Shown here piece by piece: positions 8,971 to 20,324 of a stretch of 64,000 bases of DNA. Position 1 is the stretch's first letter. Each line of letters begins with the position of its first letter. The DNA comes from an uncultured Chitinophaga sp. GTDB taxonomy: Bacteria > Bacteroidota > Bacteroidia > Chitinophagales > Chitinophagaceae. A program made the position numbers and the translations under genes. Under the pieces are notes generated by a model. It had not been told where the DNA came from and searched no databases. It was given only the letters and a program-made list of their open reading frames with translations. Location of the stretch: contig NZ_CAMLHC010000015.1 of assembly GCF_946479755.1 (NCBI RefSeq), positions 1-64,000 on the forward strand. Reading direction: 5' to 3'.

Positions 8971-10782
8971 ATGGCCGCGGCCCGCCCTCACCAGGCTTAC
9001 CTTCCACCATTTTTGAACGCTGATGTTATGATACCCTCATCATATGTTGATGCGACTAAACCGGGAAATGTGATAACAGACGATCTTAAGGCAGCATCCG
9101 TAAGAAAGGCAATCCGTATTTTTAGCCAGATTACGGCTGTTGTCGCTATCTCAGCCGGACTGATGATTTATCTTGTGGTAAAACCTTCACTGGCCATTCT
9201 GATTCCTGCCATCGTCGAATGCCTGGGATTTCTCATCATATTACGGATCAACGAAAAGACAGACTACAGGGTAACTTCCCTGCTTTACTTTTCACTGCAG
9301 AATTTCGCCACGCTGTATTTCGGGCTGGTATTGGAACCGGCAGCCGGCGTACATATCATGTGCCTGTTCAACGCCGGGATCGTCATCATCCTGTATACGT
9401 CCCGGCGGGACCGCTGGCTCGCGTGGACGGTGGTGGGCATCCTCTTTTTCATCATGGTGGTGAACTACGCCTACCGGTTCGTGCCGGTGGTGATACCCAG
9501 CGCCAACAACCTGCTGACATACATTATCTACCCGGTTATCTTCCTGCATATCCTGATCGTGTTCAACCTCTATGCGGAAGTCAATAATAAACTGGTGGAG
9601 AAAGAGCGTATACAGACGAAGGAACTGTATGAGAAAACGCAGCAGCTGGAGAAGTTGGACCGTTTCAAGAACGCCTTTATCGCCGAAAACTCTCATGAGC
9701 TCCGAAGTCCTATCCAGATTATCCTCACCATCAGTGAAATGCTGAAAGCGAAGGTGATGGGCAAAGCCGGTATCCTGTCTGCCCAGGAGCTGGTAAATGA
9801 CCTGCATATATCGGTAGACCATGCAAAGAGCATTATCAACAACGGCCTGGTGTTTTCCAAACTGGAACAGGGACTGCCCAACCCGGCGAATAACCAGCCG
9901 CTCAATATCAGGCGGTTCATCGCAGATATCCGTGCTATCTACCAGTACTACGGAAAACAACGGAACATCCACATCGACTATTCGGTAACAGCCTCTTTTC
10001 CCAACAACATCCTTACGGATAAAGCCAAGCTGAAACAGATACTGGGCAACCTGATCGAAAACGCTATCAAATACAACAGGGAAGGAAGCAACATCTTCGT
10101 CAGGATACAGGAGACAGCCGCCACTTTCAGGATTGTTATCGAAGACCAGGGACAGGGAATGTCCGCCGAACAGGCCGACCGGATATTTGAACTGTATGCG
10201 ACCAGCAATCCGGGGACCGGCAGCGGCATAGGCCTCTATGTAACGAAAAAACTGGTAACACTGCTGGGTGGCACCATTCAGGCCTCCAGCAAACCCGGAA
10301 AAGGAACCACTTTCACCCTTGTATTCCCCCTGCATCCCACTTATGAAGAAGAAGAACATACCCGGTACAACGACTACTTCGATGGCCGCGGATTAAAGGC
10401 ACTTGTTATCGAAGATGATTCCTTTACGCAGAAATATCTCAGCAAATTCCTGGAAACCTACCTTGGCTTTGAAGTGGACATAGCAGGCAATGGCGCTAAG
10501 GCGCTGGAAATGAGCCATAACAACGACTACGCCATTATTTTCCTGGACGCCTATCTTCCCGATATCCGGCTGGCCGCTTTGTTGTCTGCACTCACCAACG
10601 AAAGACAGCAGGCTCCCATCGTGCTGACTTCCGGTGCTTCAAAAGAGAGTATCAGAGAGGAGCTTAGCCCGGAAGAACAGTCGTTGCTCGGCAATGTTAA
10701 AGGGTTTCTCTCTAAACCGTATTCCTTTGATGAAATCAGTACCTTTCTGATGGAGAACGTAGCGCAAGACAAAAAATTATAA
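8971..10782 (+). CDS. Hybrid sensor histidine kinase with C-terminal receiver
   Basis: The 603-residue membrane kinase has about six N-terminal membrane segments (residues 45-205) with no large periplasmic sensor loop. A short coiled linker precedes HisKA with NSHELRSP (phospho-acceptor His242). The HATPase_c domain has N box NLIENAIKYN, G1 DQGQGM and G2 GTGSGIGL. The C-terminal receiver (about 475-600) has acidic residues EDD, phospho-acceptor Asp526 (FLDAYLP) and a conserved Lys in LSKPYS. The H box reads NSHELRSP rather than the common MSHELRTP. A downstream ATG at 9028 (MIPSSYVD) is an alternative start. No cognate DNA-binding regulator lies beside it, so it is an orphan phosphorelay component. 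Confidence 0.88.
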   Translation: MAAARPHQAYLPPFLNADVMIPSSYVDATKPGNVITDDLKAASVRKAIRIFSQITAVVAISAGLMIYLVVKPSLAILIPAIVECLGFLIILRINEKTDYRVTSLLYFSLQNFATLYFGLVLEPAAGVHIMCLFNAGIVIILYTSRRDRWLAWTVVGILFFIMVVNYAYRFVPVVIPSANNLLTYIIYPVIFLHILIVFNLYAEVNNKLVEKERIQTKELYEKTQQLEKLDRFKNAFIAENSHELRSPIQIILTISEMLKAKVMGKAGILSAQELVNDLHISVDHAKSIINNGLVFSKLEQGLPNPANNQPLNIRRFIADIRAIYQYYGKQRNIHIDYSVTASFPNNILTDKAKLKQILGNLIENAIKYNREGSNIFVRIQETAATFRIVIEDQGQGMSAEQADRIFELYATSNPGTGSGIGLYVTKKLVTLLGGTIQASSKPGKGTTFTLVFPLHPTYEEEEHTRYNDYFDGRGLKALVIEDDSFTQKYLSKFLETYLGFEVDIAGNGAKALEMSHNNDYAIIFLDAYLPDIRLAALLSALTNERQQAPIVLTSGASKESIREELSPEEQSLLGNVKGFLSKPYSFDEISTFLMENVAQDKKL

Positions 10783-10880
10783 CCTGCCTTACCAGGCAGG
10801 CTATCCGCTGATGACCGATAATACCCGATACAGATAACCGTTTCCCAAAACCTGTAGTGTAAAATGCTGGTTTCCCGGTA

Positions 10881-10911
10881 TTGTCCCGGGTAGCAGACCA
10901 TCCTACCTTTG
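10881..10911 (+). promoter_or_regulatory. Bacteroidota-type promoter of the small lipoprotein gene
   Basis: TTG at 10881-10883, a 20-bp spacer, then TACCTTTG at 10904-10911, a full match to the TAnnTTTG -7 element. Transcription would start near 10917, about 25 bases before the start codon at 10943. Confidence 0.6.
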
Positions 10912-10942
10912 GAGCATTCATTTTAACCTTCAATACACATAA

Positions 10943-11431
10943 ATGGGAACTAAAAAAGCAAAAAACATTGTTTGGGGACTGTGCCTGGCAGCGATGGGCA
11001 GCGTAGCATTTACAGGTTGCAGCAAAAAAGATGACCCGCCTACATTCAAATCAATTACGATCAAATATACCATTACAGCAACAGGGGTTACGGCCAATGA
11101 TAATATTGCTATCCAGGCCGGTGCGGGCAACCACGACGCCAGCCAGTACGGCGCTTCTGTATGGAAAATTAACGGCGTAGACCAGGGAAATACAGATCAC
11201 GTTACCATAGACGAAAAGAAATTTTTGGGAACTACCACAACGTATGTTTTCGAAACCGTTAAGCCTTTCAATTTCGGCAACCTGAGCGTGGATGTTACCA
11301 ATATGGACGGCGCACCGATCAAATTAAGCTATAAGGCGGAAGTGAATGGCGCTGTACAAACAAATGAACAGAATCTCTCCATCGCCGCAGGTGGAAGTCT
11401 CAACAAAGATTATACTTACAAAGCAGAGTAA
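10943..11431 (+). CDS. Small uncharacterised lipoprotein
   Basis: The 162-residue protein has a lipoprotein signal peptide with lipobox VAFTGC (Cys26), followed by SKKDDPP. Positive or mixed charge after the lipid-bearing Cys is common in Bacteroidota lipoproteins. The remaining ~130 residues are predicted to be mostly beta strand (alternating patterns such as SITIKYTITATG and TYVFETV), consistent with one small beta-sandwich. I do not recognise the family. It is a monocistronic gene with its own promoter, between a kinase and a convergent flavin oxidase gene. It is probably an envelope protein of unknown role. Confidence 0.75.
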   Translation: MGTKKAKNIVWGLCLAAMGSVAFTGCSKKDDPPTFKSITIKYTITATGVTANDNIAIQAGAGNHDASQYGASVWKINGVDQGNTDHVTIDEKKFLGTTTTYVFETVKPFNFGNLSVDVTNMDGAPIKLSYKAEVNGAVQTNEQNLSIAAGGSLNKDYTYKAE

Positions 11432-11497
11432 TAGGTTCACTTCAGCGGTTCAGCTGATTTCATAATTGTTACAATAAATAGCAAAACAAGCAAACAA

Positions 11498-11529
11498 GCG
11501 AAGCGGTGCACGTCTGTGCGCCGCTTCGC
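11498..11529 (-). terminator. Hairpin terminator, mainly for the flavin oxidase gene
   Basis: A 9-bp perfect stem (11498-11506 with 11521-11529) extends by five further pairs with one G-T wobble around a GTCT loop. On the minus strand it is followed by a T-rich run. It sits between convergent genes just beyond the minus-strand stop codon. Confidence 0.65.
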
Positions 11530-11531
11530 TA

Positions 11532-13016
11532 TTATAGCGTTGCCTGTATGGACAACGCATGATGAAAGATGTTCAGTGGGTCCCATTTGGCTTTCACTTG
11601 TTGGAGCCGGGGATAGTTGTCTTTGTAGTAGAGCGTGTGCCACGGTGTGCCGGACAGGTTCCATGCAGCATCGGCCAGGTCTGTGTCCGGGTGGTTGATC
11701 ATGGCTCCGTCGGTTTGTTCGTTCGGTACCGGTACGCCGCCGGTGTCGGGGAAGAGGTCTCTGTAAAAATGCCGGACCCATTCCAGGCTCGCCGCTGCTC
11801 CTTTGGGATCTATCCATCCTGTGTTGCAGGCCACGTCCATGATACAGCTCCGCTGGGCGGTGGCGGTGGCACCAGGAGCAATGGTATTGACTTTCCCGCC
11901 ATAGGTGGCCATGCCCAGGCCGCCGCCTATAGGTACTTCCGCATTAAGATAACGGTAGGCCGTCGCCATCTGGCTGTCCGTCAGCGGCTGACGGAAATAA
12001 GCGTCCTTCACTTTGGAGTGTATATTGTCCATGCCCGGTTGAAACAGTTCCGGAAACGGATTGAGTGCAAAGCGCAACCAGGGCGTTTCTTCCGTCTGTA
12101 GGGAGTATGGGACACCCACCGGTACCGCCACATCTGCCAGGTGGAGGTCTATCAGCTGACGGGCATTAGCGCCTGTGGCCAGCCCTTTGATATCCACTTT
12201 GCCAATATTCCGGTGGTTCAGGAAAAGTATGCTGAATAAAGGGAGGCTGGGGGAGTCGGGGCTGCTGTTTTCCAGGCACCAGACGCCGAAGTTTTTCGTC
12301 AGCCGGTTAAAGGCGCTTTCATCCAGCTGCTGCCAGTCCCACGACACCCGGAAGGTGGTCACAGATGACGGTGCTTTGGGCAGGGCGGTGTAAGGATCAT
12401 TGCCGGTAGCATCCGCAGCCCGCAGCCAGTAGCGGGTCACAATCCCGAAATTACCACCGCCACCGCCGGTATGTGCCCACCAGAGCTCCCGGTTGGGATC
12501 ATCCTTTTCCCGCGTGGCGATGACAGCGCTGGCCTTCCCGGAAGCATCGACTGTCACCACTTCCACGGCATAGAGATAGTCGGCTGCCAGGCCGTATTCC
12601 CGGCAGAGAAAACCAAAAGCGCCGCCCGGCACATGTCCGCCCATGCCAATGCCGGGATGCTCACCTGCCGGCAACACTACGCCCCAGCCAAGAAATAGTT
12701 TCCTGTACATTTCTCCCACGGTGGCGCCGGCCTCTACGGCAAAGGCGGCCCGTTCGGCGTCGTAATAAATATGAGTCATCATCGACAGGTCCAATAACAC
12801 CTGTACGGCAGGATCTGTTACAAAGCCTTCCAGGCAATGGCCGCCACTGCGTACCACCAGCCTGCGCCGGCTGCTGACCGCTTCCTGTACGGCCGCTGTT
12901 ACTTCTTCTGTAGATGCAGGTAAAACAATGTATTCGGGTTTTCCGGCAAAACGTTTGTTGAACCGTTTTTCTGCGAGATCGGTATAACGTATATCCCGCG
13001 GGGTGATTTTTTCCAT
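11532..13016 (-). CDS. FAD-linked oxidase, berberine-bridge-enzyme type
   Basis: The 494-residue flavoprotein of the VAO/PCMH fold oxidises a hydroxylated or sugar-like substrate with O2; the substrate is unknown. I chose ATG 13016 (MEKITPRD); sequence upstream in frame has no family character. The FAD-binding domain has RSGGHCLEG, whose His60 is the usual covalent 8-alpha-FAD link. The second link of bicovalent members is a Cys in CPTVG; the equivalent here is His120 (EHPGIGMGGH), so the flavin is probably held by one bond only. The C-terminal BBE motif (YYKDNYPRLQQVKAKWDP) is intact. There is no signal peptide, so it is predicted cytoplasmic. No related biosynthetic gene adjoins. Confidence 0.88.
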   Translation of the reverse strand: MEKITPRDIRYTDLAEKRFNKRFAGKPEYIVLPASTEEVTAAVQEAVSSRRRLVVRSGGHCLEGFVTDPAVQVLLDLSMMTHIYYDAERAAFAVEAGATVGEMYRKLFLGWGVVLPAGEHPGIGMGGHVPGGAFGFLCREYGLAADYLYAVEVVTVDASGKASAVIATREKDDPNRELWWAHTGGGGGNFGIVTRYWLRAADATGNDPYTALPKAPSSVTTFRVSWDWQQLDESAFNRLTKNFGVWCLENSSPDSPSLPLFSILFLNHRNIGKVDIKGLATGANARQLIDLHLADVAVPVGVPYSLQTEETPWLRFALNPFPELFQPGMDNIHSKVKDAYFRQPLTDSQMATAYRYLNAEVPIGGGLGMATYGGKVNTIAPGATATAQRSCIMDVACNTGWIDPKGAAASLEWVRHFYRDLFPDTGGVPVPNEQTDGAMINHPDTDLADAAWNLSGTPWHTLYYKDNYPRLQQVKAKWDPLNIFHHALSIQATL

Positions 13017-13246
13017 AGCATTCGTTTGATAAAGATATGTTTGTCGGGGATAGCTGCTTTTTGTAAGATTCGCCGGAGACGGCGCACATGACCCTGAATA
13101 AAGATAATCATTGCCGGAAAATTTCCAAACGCAAACCCAATGCTGAAAAAGCGAAAGGCATGATAAATTAATGAATACGGTATATATTGCAGGCGAAAAC
13201 CGATACAATAACCAGTAATAAAAAATCAGCCAAAAACTATATTTCT

Positions 13247-13837
13247 ATGGCAAAAACCGGTGCAGAAAAAGTAGATGCATTCATGGAGCGTTCCGATAAA
13301 TGGCGTGAGGAGTTTGAAAAACTGAGAGATATTTTACTCGATTGTCAGCTGACGGAAGAATTAAAATGGGGCTGTCCCTGTTATACGTACAATGGTACCA
13401 ACGTGGTGCTGATGCACGGATTTAAGGAGTACTGTGCCTTGCTGTTCTTTAAAGGCGCGCTGATGGCCGATCCGGAAGGTATCCTGGTGATACAGTCAGA
13501 GAATGTGCAAGCCACCCGTCAGATCCGTTTTACGAACGTAAAGGAGATTGTAAAGATGACACGTATGTTGAAATCTTACGTGTTTGAAGCCATAGAAATA
13601 GAGAAAGCCGGTTACCAGGTACAGTTTAAAAAGACAGAAGAGTTTAATATGCCGGAAGAGTTCCGGCAGAAGCTGGATAAATTACCCGCGCTGAAAAAAG
13701 CCTTCGAGGCGTTAACACCCGGCCGGCAACGGGGGTACCTGCTTTATTTCTCGGCAGCCAAACAAGCCAAAACAAGAATGTCGAGGATCGAAAAATATAT
13801 GGAACATATCCTGGACGGAAAAGGATTAAACGACTAA
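13247..13837 (+). CDS. YdeI/OmdA-family protein with DUF1801 domain
   Basis: The 196-residue protein starts best at ATG 13247 (MAKTGAEKVDAFM); upstream codons look like leader. The N-terminal DUF1801-like domain (about 5-115) has the typical EELKWGCPCYTYNG and LLFFKGALM. The C-terminal OmdA-like helix region has LTPGRQRGYLLYFSAAKQAKTR, cut here by its charged end, and finishes in a basic helix. The family's biochemical role is unclear; members have been linked to bacteriocin or antimicrobial-peptide protection. It is cytoplasmic and monocistronic, and it ends in a strong terminator shared with convergent katG. Confidence 0.8.
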   Translation: MAKTGAEKVDAFMERSDKWREEFEKLRDILLDCQLTEELKWGCPCYTYNGTNVVLMHGFKEYCALLFFKGALMADPEGILVIQSENVQATRQIRFTNVKEIVKMTRMLKSYVFEAIEIEKAGYQVQFKKTEEFNMPEEFRQKLDKLPALKKAFEALTPGRQRGYLLYFSAAKQAKTRMSRIEKYMEHILDGKGLND

Positions 13838-13838
13838 A

Positions 13839-13870
13839 ACAAAACAGCCTCCCCAGGGAGGCTGTTTTGT
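13839..13870. terminator. Bidirectional terminator between the YdeI gene and katG
   Basis: A perfect 15-bp inverted repeat (13839-13853 with 13856-13870), GC-rich in the centre and flanked by A-rich and T-rich tracts on the two sides. It can stop transcription from both convergent genes. Confidence 0.85.
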
Positions 13871-13889
13871 TTTCCTTTATTCCATACCA

Positions 13890-16199
<2,310 letters not shown>

Positions 16200-16258
16200 T
16201 TACAGATGCGGTCCGGTAAAAGTAAAGGCATTAGGGATATAGGAAAAATCAATTAGTT

Positions 16259-16283
16259 CTATAATCTAATAGTTAAAACCTAT
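16259..16283 (-). promoter_or_regulatory. Candidate OxyR-like binding site upstream of katG
   Basis: ATAG-7 bp-CTAT at 16269-16283 fits the OxyR element ATAGnTnnnAnCTAT at every defined base. A further CTAT lies 6 bp away (16259-16262), whereas the consensus spacing is 7. The site lies about 100 bp upstream of the katG start. No oxyR gene is in the window. Confidence 0.4.
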
Positions 16284-16385
16284 TCTTTGAGCATGCTGTC
16301 GGAGAGGAATCGTCTGTCGATATGTATACACACCGCGCTGCGACACGGTTTGCAGGTCTTACTTCTAATATACTAAATTTCAGGG

Positions 16386-17534
16386 TTATTCCCCGCTGTT
16401 GTAAAGTAAGGCGCTGCCCTTTTGGGAAGCGCTAATGGCTGCAGCGCTGTAGGTCAGCATTTCCTGTTCATAATTTAATAATGTTTCCATCACGGGGAGA
16501 TGACCATCCGCGGATTTTTTCAGGTGTGCTGTCAGCGCGGCGGCATCCCGCAAAGCGGTATTGGCGCCCAGCCCAGCAGCAGGGCTCATCGTGTGAATGG
16601 CATCACCGGCAACCGTCACCCGTGCCTGGCCCGAACGGCGCCCCTGCACGGAATGCCGCACGGGCACAATAGCGCTGGCGGTAACTGCTGCCCCGGTAAA
16701 CAAAGGTTTCAGCGCATCGGGTAAAGCGCGGGTGGCTTGCGTAACCGCCTGCTGTAACTGTGTAACGGAAAGTCTCAGCGGCTGGCCGGGCTGTAGCCCG
16801 AAACTCCCGCGCTGACCAATCAGCGCCCAGTAAAGATAGTCTTCCGGAGGCGTGACGAAGGAGTGCGTCATCCTGTTAAACTGCATCACGTCAATAATAC
16901 CGGCGACGTTATCGCCGAAAATAACACTGGTGCCCCGGGGGAGTAACTGCTGAAACTCCCCGCTCCAGGGTGCTTTGCCATAGATGCAGACATTACCTGT
17001 ATCATGCAGGGAAGTACCGGGAAAACAACGGGCGACCAGCGTGGAAGCAGCACCATTGGCCATCACCAGTACATCTGCCGTAGCCGTTTCGCCATCGGCG
17101 AACAGGCACTGTACTGCCTGGTCTGGCTGTACATGGTATCCGGTGAGCTCCTTGTTGAAATACACATGCGCTTCAATGCCTTGGATCAGCACCCGCCGCA
17201 ACGTGTACCGGTCAGCCTTCAGGTCAGCAGGTATTTCCCGTTCGTCCCTGATCCATTGGTCCACCCATTTGTTTTCCATCACCTGCAACCGGGTATCTAG
17301 CGTATACACGGGCGCCGGCAAGGCAGCGGTATTTTCAAAGGCGGCGTATAAATCAGGCGGAAGGCAGGCTGCCAGCGCCTGTTGACCAGCATGGTCTATC
17401 CTGATGCGATAGCCCTGTGTCCTGCTGTCGAAAGCGGTATCCCGTTCATACACTTCAACATCAATACCGGCTTTACTTAATCCCTGTGCGAGACAAAGGC
17501 CTCCCAGGCCAGCTCCTGCAATAATTACTTTCAT
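16386..17534 (-). CDS. FAD-dependent monooxygenase, PHBH class
   Basis: The 382-residue group A flavin monooxygenase is expected to hydroxylate an aromatic or polyketide-like small molecule with NAD(P)H and O2; the substrate is unknown. The start is ATG 17534 (MKVIIAGAGLGG). The N-terminal Rossmann motif GAGLGG is followed by an Glu-ending strand (VEVYERD). The ribose-binding GD motif is in VAGDAIHTMSPAAGLGAN. The inner substrate-domain strands lie between these. The gene lies 76 bp downstream of a same-strand AraC-type regulator gene, which may control it. Homologues include TetX-like inactivating enzymes, but nothing here shows drug specificity. Confidence 0.85.
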   Translation of the reverse strand: MKVIIAGAGLGGLCLAQGLSKAGIDVEVYERDTAFDSRTQGYRIRIDHAGQQALAACLPPDLYAAFENTAALPAPVYTLDTRLQVMENKWVDQWIRDEREIPADLKADRYTLRRVLIQGIEAHVYFNKELTGYHVQPDQAVQCLFADGETATADVLVMANGAASTLVARCFPGTSLHDTGNVCIYGKAPWSGEFQQLLPRGTSVIFGDNVAGIIDVMQFNRMTHSFVTPPEDYLYWALIGQRGSFGLQPGQPLRLSVTQLQQAVTQATRALPDALKPLFTGAAVTASAIVPVRHSVQGRRSGQARVTVAGDAIHTMSPAAGLGANTALRDAAALTAHLKKSADGHLPVMETLLNYEQEMLTYSAAAISASQKGSALLYNSGE

Positions 17535-17610
17535 CGGGTGGTACGTTTTGCCTGCAAAGCTCCGGTACAAACCCATGGTAAAAAATGGACAAAGGCAGGG
17601 ATGCCTGGTA

Positions 17611-18471
17611 CTATTTTCGGGAATGTGCACGGAACTGCTGCGGCGTCAGCCCTGTTTTTTTTCGGAATAGCCTGGAGAAATAAGCATGGTCTTCATATCC
17701 CAGTCCATGCGCTATTTCTTTGATGGTTTCGTCGGTATGGTATAACCGCCGCCGCGCTTCCAGCATGAGTTGTTCATGGATCCAGTGGTGGACCGTAAAC
17801 CCTGACTGAGCACTGACCGTCTCACTCAGATAGGCAGCTGAAATATGCAGGGCCGCTGCATAAGCAGAAGGGGTCCTCAGGGTGAGATAGTGGTTGACCA
17901 GCAGCGCCCTGAACCGGCGCATGATCGTCTCCGGCCTGCTGCTGCCATTGCCTGTTTGTTGCCTGTTTTTATAAGCACCTGCAAAGATGCCGGTACACAC
18001 ATCAATGGCGCCGCTCAGCATCTGCTGGCGATAGGGCAGGTCTGCCGGCTGTTCCAGCAGCCGCGCCAGTAACTGCAATCCTTCCGGAAGCATAGCGGCA
18101 GCAGCGGCTTCCGGAAAAACCGGCTGCTGCAGGCCGTTGACGGCTTCCAGGGCGCTGCTGTACACCGCCGGCAGGAGTTGCGGGGCCAGGGATAACGCGA
18201 TCGCCTGTACGTGGACGGCATGCGTACAGGCGTGTACCTGTCCCGGATATACGTAGATAATTTGTTGCTGTTGGATGTCGTACTGCTCAAAGTCTATCAT
18301 AAACCGGCAGCTGCCGCTTGTTACCAGCAGAAAAAGATAGTGGTCGTCCCGGTGAGCCTCCGGCTGAAAGATGTCCCCGGCGCCGGCCGCGTGCAACTGC
18401 CGCAATGCGATGCCGGGACCATGACCTGTTTCCAGTGTATGTATCGGTATGGCTGTTTTCCTGCGTCCCAT
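17611..18471 (-). CDS. AraC-family transcriptional regulator
   Basis: The 286-residue protein has an N-terminal cupin-like sensor domain (about 15-100, with DIFQPEAHRDDHYLFLLVTSG and IIYVYPGQVH). A helical linker follows, then a C-terminal double helix-turn-helix (about 180-286). The second HTH has the family signature IKEIAHGLGYEDHAYFSRLF, shortened here, then RKKTGLTPQQFR. It precedes the flavin monooxygenase gene on the same strand (76-bp gap), which makes that gene the likeliest target. It also faces the thioredoxin gene divergently. The effector is unknown. Confidence 0.88.
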   Translation of the reverse strand: MGRRKTAIPIHTLETGHGPGIALRQLHAAGAGDIFQPEAHRDDHYLFLLVTSGSCRFMIDFEQYDIQQQQIIYVYPGQVHACTHAVHVQAIALSLAPQLLPAVYSSALEAVNGLQQPVFPEAAAAAMLPEGLQLLARLLEQPADLPYRQQMLSGAIDVCTGIFAGAYKNRQQTGNGSSRPETIMRRFRALLVNHYLTLRTPSAYAAALHISAAYLSETVSAQSGFTVHHWIHEQLMLEARRRLYHTDETIKEIAHGLGYEDHAYFSRLFRKKTGLTPQQFRAHSRK

Positions 18472-18485
18472 GATAATAGCTGTTA

Positions 18486-18516
18486 TTGGTGCAAGATCAG
18501 GTTTTTTCTATATTTA
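18486..18516 (+). promoter_or_regulatory. Candidate promoter of the thioredoxin gene
   Basis: TTG at 18486-18488, a 20-bp spacer and TATATTTA at 18509-18516 (7 of 8 positions of the -7 pattern, wrong only at the last base). The leader to ATG 18547 would be about 25-30 bases. The site lies between divergent genes. Confidence 0.4.
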
Positions 18517-18546
18517 CCGCCATTCCACCACCGTTACACATTTACC

Positions 18547-19770
18547 ATGAAAAAACTGGTTTTCTTTTGTTACCTGATGGTTAGCTGTTCCACTGCGGCG
18601 GCGCAAACCGGCATTCCGTTCTTTAAAGGGTCCTGGAAAGAACTACTGGATGAAGCCCGCCTGCAACACAAGATGATCTTTGTAGATGTGTATACGGAGT
18701 GGTGTGGTCCCTGCAAATACATGGACAGGGAGGTGTTTACCGACGCCGGCGTGGGACGGAAATACGCAGATCGCTTTATCGCCTACAAACTGGATGCTGA
18801 AAAAGGAGAGGGCGTGACGCTGGCCCGTAAGTATAACGTAGGCGCCTATCCGACGTTCCTGTTCCTGAACAGCGGTGGTTACCTGGTGCACAAGGCTGTC
18901 GGTGAGAGGGATAAAGCGCTTTTTACCGAACTGGCCGATGCAGCGGTACAGGCGGGCGCCGACAAGAATAATCCGGGTAATCTGGAAAAGATTTTCGCCG
19001 AAGGGAACAGGGAACCGAAATTTCTCAGGGAATATCTCTCTCGCCTCGCTGCTGCAGACCTGGACAACAGCGAGGTGCTGGACGCATATTTCGCCACTAT
19101 TCCGTCACAGGTATTGAATAACGACAGTACATTGTTGTTTCTGGCGCGGCAGGTCAACGGAACACGTTCTGCCGCACTGGTGTACCTGATGGACCACTAC
19201 CATCTTCTGAATAACGCCTCCAAAGCACAGGTGACAGACCGCCTTTTTGATAAACTTGTCCGGAAAGGAGCCGGCGCCGCGCTCACAGAGCGGCGGCTGG
19301 TGGAATACAACGCCCTGCTTGCGTTCGGGAAACAATTGTACGGTCTCAACGCTGGTCAGCAGGCACTTCTGAATCGTCTCGACCTCCTTTACAGCACGCT
19401 GGTGAGGGATTACAGCCTGCTGAAAAAAGCAGGTTATAAGATGGCCGGGAATCTCTCCGGCGTTCCCATGGATTCCATCCGCCTGGAAGACAAACGGCGT
19501 TATGATAAAATCATGCAACCATTTTTGAACGGAGAAAAAGACAGTACCAAAATACCGGGCTTCGCAGAAGAGAAAAAAATCATTGCCCAAATTTATTCAA
19601 GAGAAATCAGCGACCAGCTATATACGGCCGCTCACGCCTTCGCACAACTGCCCCCATCGGAAAAACAGGCGCTGGCAGACGCCCTGCGGTGGGCCAGGCG
19701 GTGTGACGCGCTGATGCCGGATAATAAAGGAATTCTGGATTTAATACAACAACTATGCACCACACGTTAA
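18547..19770 (+). CDS. Exported thioredoxin-fold protein
   Basis: The 407-residue protein starts at ATG 18547 (MKKLVFFCYLMVSC) with a signal peptide cleaved near AAA|Q20, so it acts in the periplasm. The thioredoxin domain (about 25-140) has the active-site motif WCGPCK (Cys53, Cys56) and the cis-Pro loop VGAYPTFLF. This fits a thiol oxidoreductase of the thioredoxin_7/DUF255-like Bacteroidota type. The C-terminal ~260 residues are helical with no recognised domain. The next gene overlaps its 3' end by 16 bp, which suggests translational coupling. The protein substrate is unknown. Confidence 0.85.
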   Translation: MKKLVFFCYLMVSCSTAAAQTGIPFFKGSWKELLDEARLQHKMIFVDVYTEWCGPCKYMDREVFTDAGVGRKYADRFIAYKLDAEKGEGVTLARKYNVGAYPTFLFLNSGGYLVHKAVGERDKALFTELADAAVQAGADKNNPGNLEKIFAEGNREPKFLREYLSRLAAADLDNSEVLDAYFATIPSQVLNNDSTLLFLARQVNGTRSAALVYLMDHYHLLNNASKAQVTDRLFDKLVRKGAGAALTERRLVEYNALLAFGKQLYGLNAGQQALLNRLDLLYSTLVRDYSLLKKAGYKMAGNLSGVPMDSIRLEDKRRYDKIMQPFLNGEKDSTKIPGFAEEKKIIAQIYSREISDQLYTAAHAFAQLPPSEKQALADALRWARRCDALMPDNKGILDLIQQLCTTR

Positions 19771-20312
19771 CCACATTGGACCAGTACCTGTCACAGTTAA
19801 GACCGGAATTTTATACCAGCCTCAACGCCCCGCTGACGGAAGACGCTATTGCCGCACTCGGGAAGCGTTACGGCATCACATTGCCTGCAGATATAAAAGC
19901 CTTGTATCAATGGAAGAACGGCCAGCGGGATGATTGCTACGAGGCTTTTGTCAACAATTCAACATTCCTGCCTCTGGAGGAAGCGCTGGAGATCACCCGG
20001 GAGCTGACAGGCATGATAGGGTATGATTTTGAAGTAGAAAACTGGTGGCATGCTGCCTGGATACCGCTTTTCCATAATGGCGGCGGCGATTATATCTGTT
20101 ACGATGCAGGTGGACTTTTCACCGGAGACAAAGGGCAGCTGTTGGAATTCTGGCATAACGACGGCGACCGGAACGTGATCGCACCGGGACTGGAAGCTTT
20201 TTTACAGACGATCAATCGATATTATGCGGATACCGACCCCGCAACTTTCGATAAGTTTTTTACGCTGGAACATTCTCCGGAGGGTTACCCCAAAGCGTTT
20301 TATGTGGAGTAG
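19755..20312 (+). CDS. SMI1/KNR4 (SUKH) family protein
   Basis: The 185-residue cytoplasmic protein of the SUKH superfamily has an N-terminal LTEDAIAALGKRYGITLPAD followed by IKALYQWKNGQ, the typical helix-Trp-x-x-G entry. The central WIPLFHNGGGDYICYD and the later DKGQLLEFWHNDGDRNVIA are classic SUKH strand motifs. The family contains many immunity proteins of contact-dependent and polymorphic toxins, but others have regulatory roles. It overlaps the thioredoxin gene by 16 bp. No toxin gene is beside it, so immunity is only a family-based possibility. Confidence 0.88.
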   Translation: MHHTLTTLDQYLSQLRPEFYTSLNAPLTEDAIAALGKRYGITLPADIKALYQWKNGQRDDCYEAFVNNSTFLPLEEALEITRELTGMIGYDFEVENWWHAAWIPLFHNGGGDYICYDAGGLFTGDKGQLLEFWHNDGDRNVIAPGLEAFLQTINRYYADTDPATFDKFFTLEHSPEGYPKAFYVE

Positions 20313-20324
20313 GGTAGCAGGAAA

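Noticed and set aside
10783..10800. CCTGCC/GGCAGG hairpin after the hybrid kinase as a terminator
   Set aside because: Only 6 bp of stem and no T tract follow; it may be a chance repeat.
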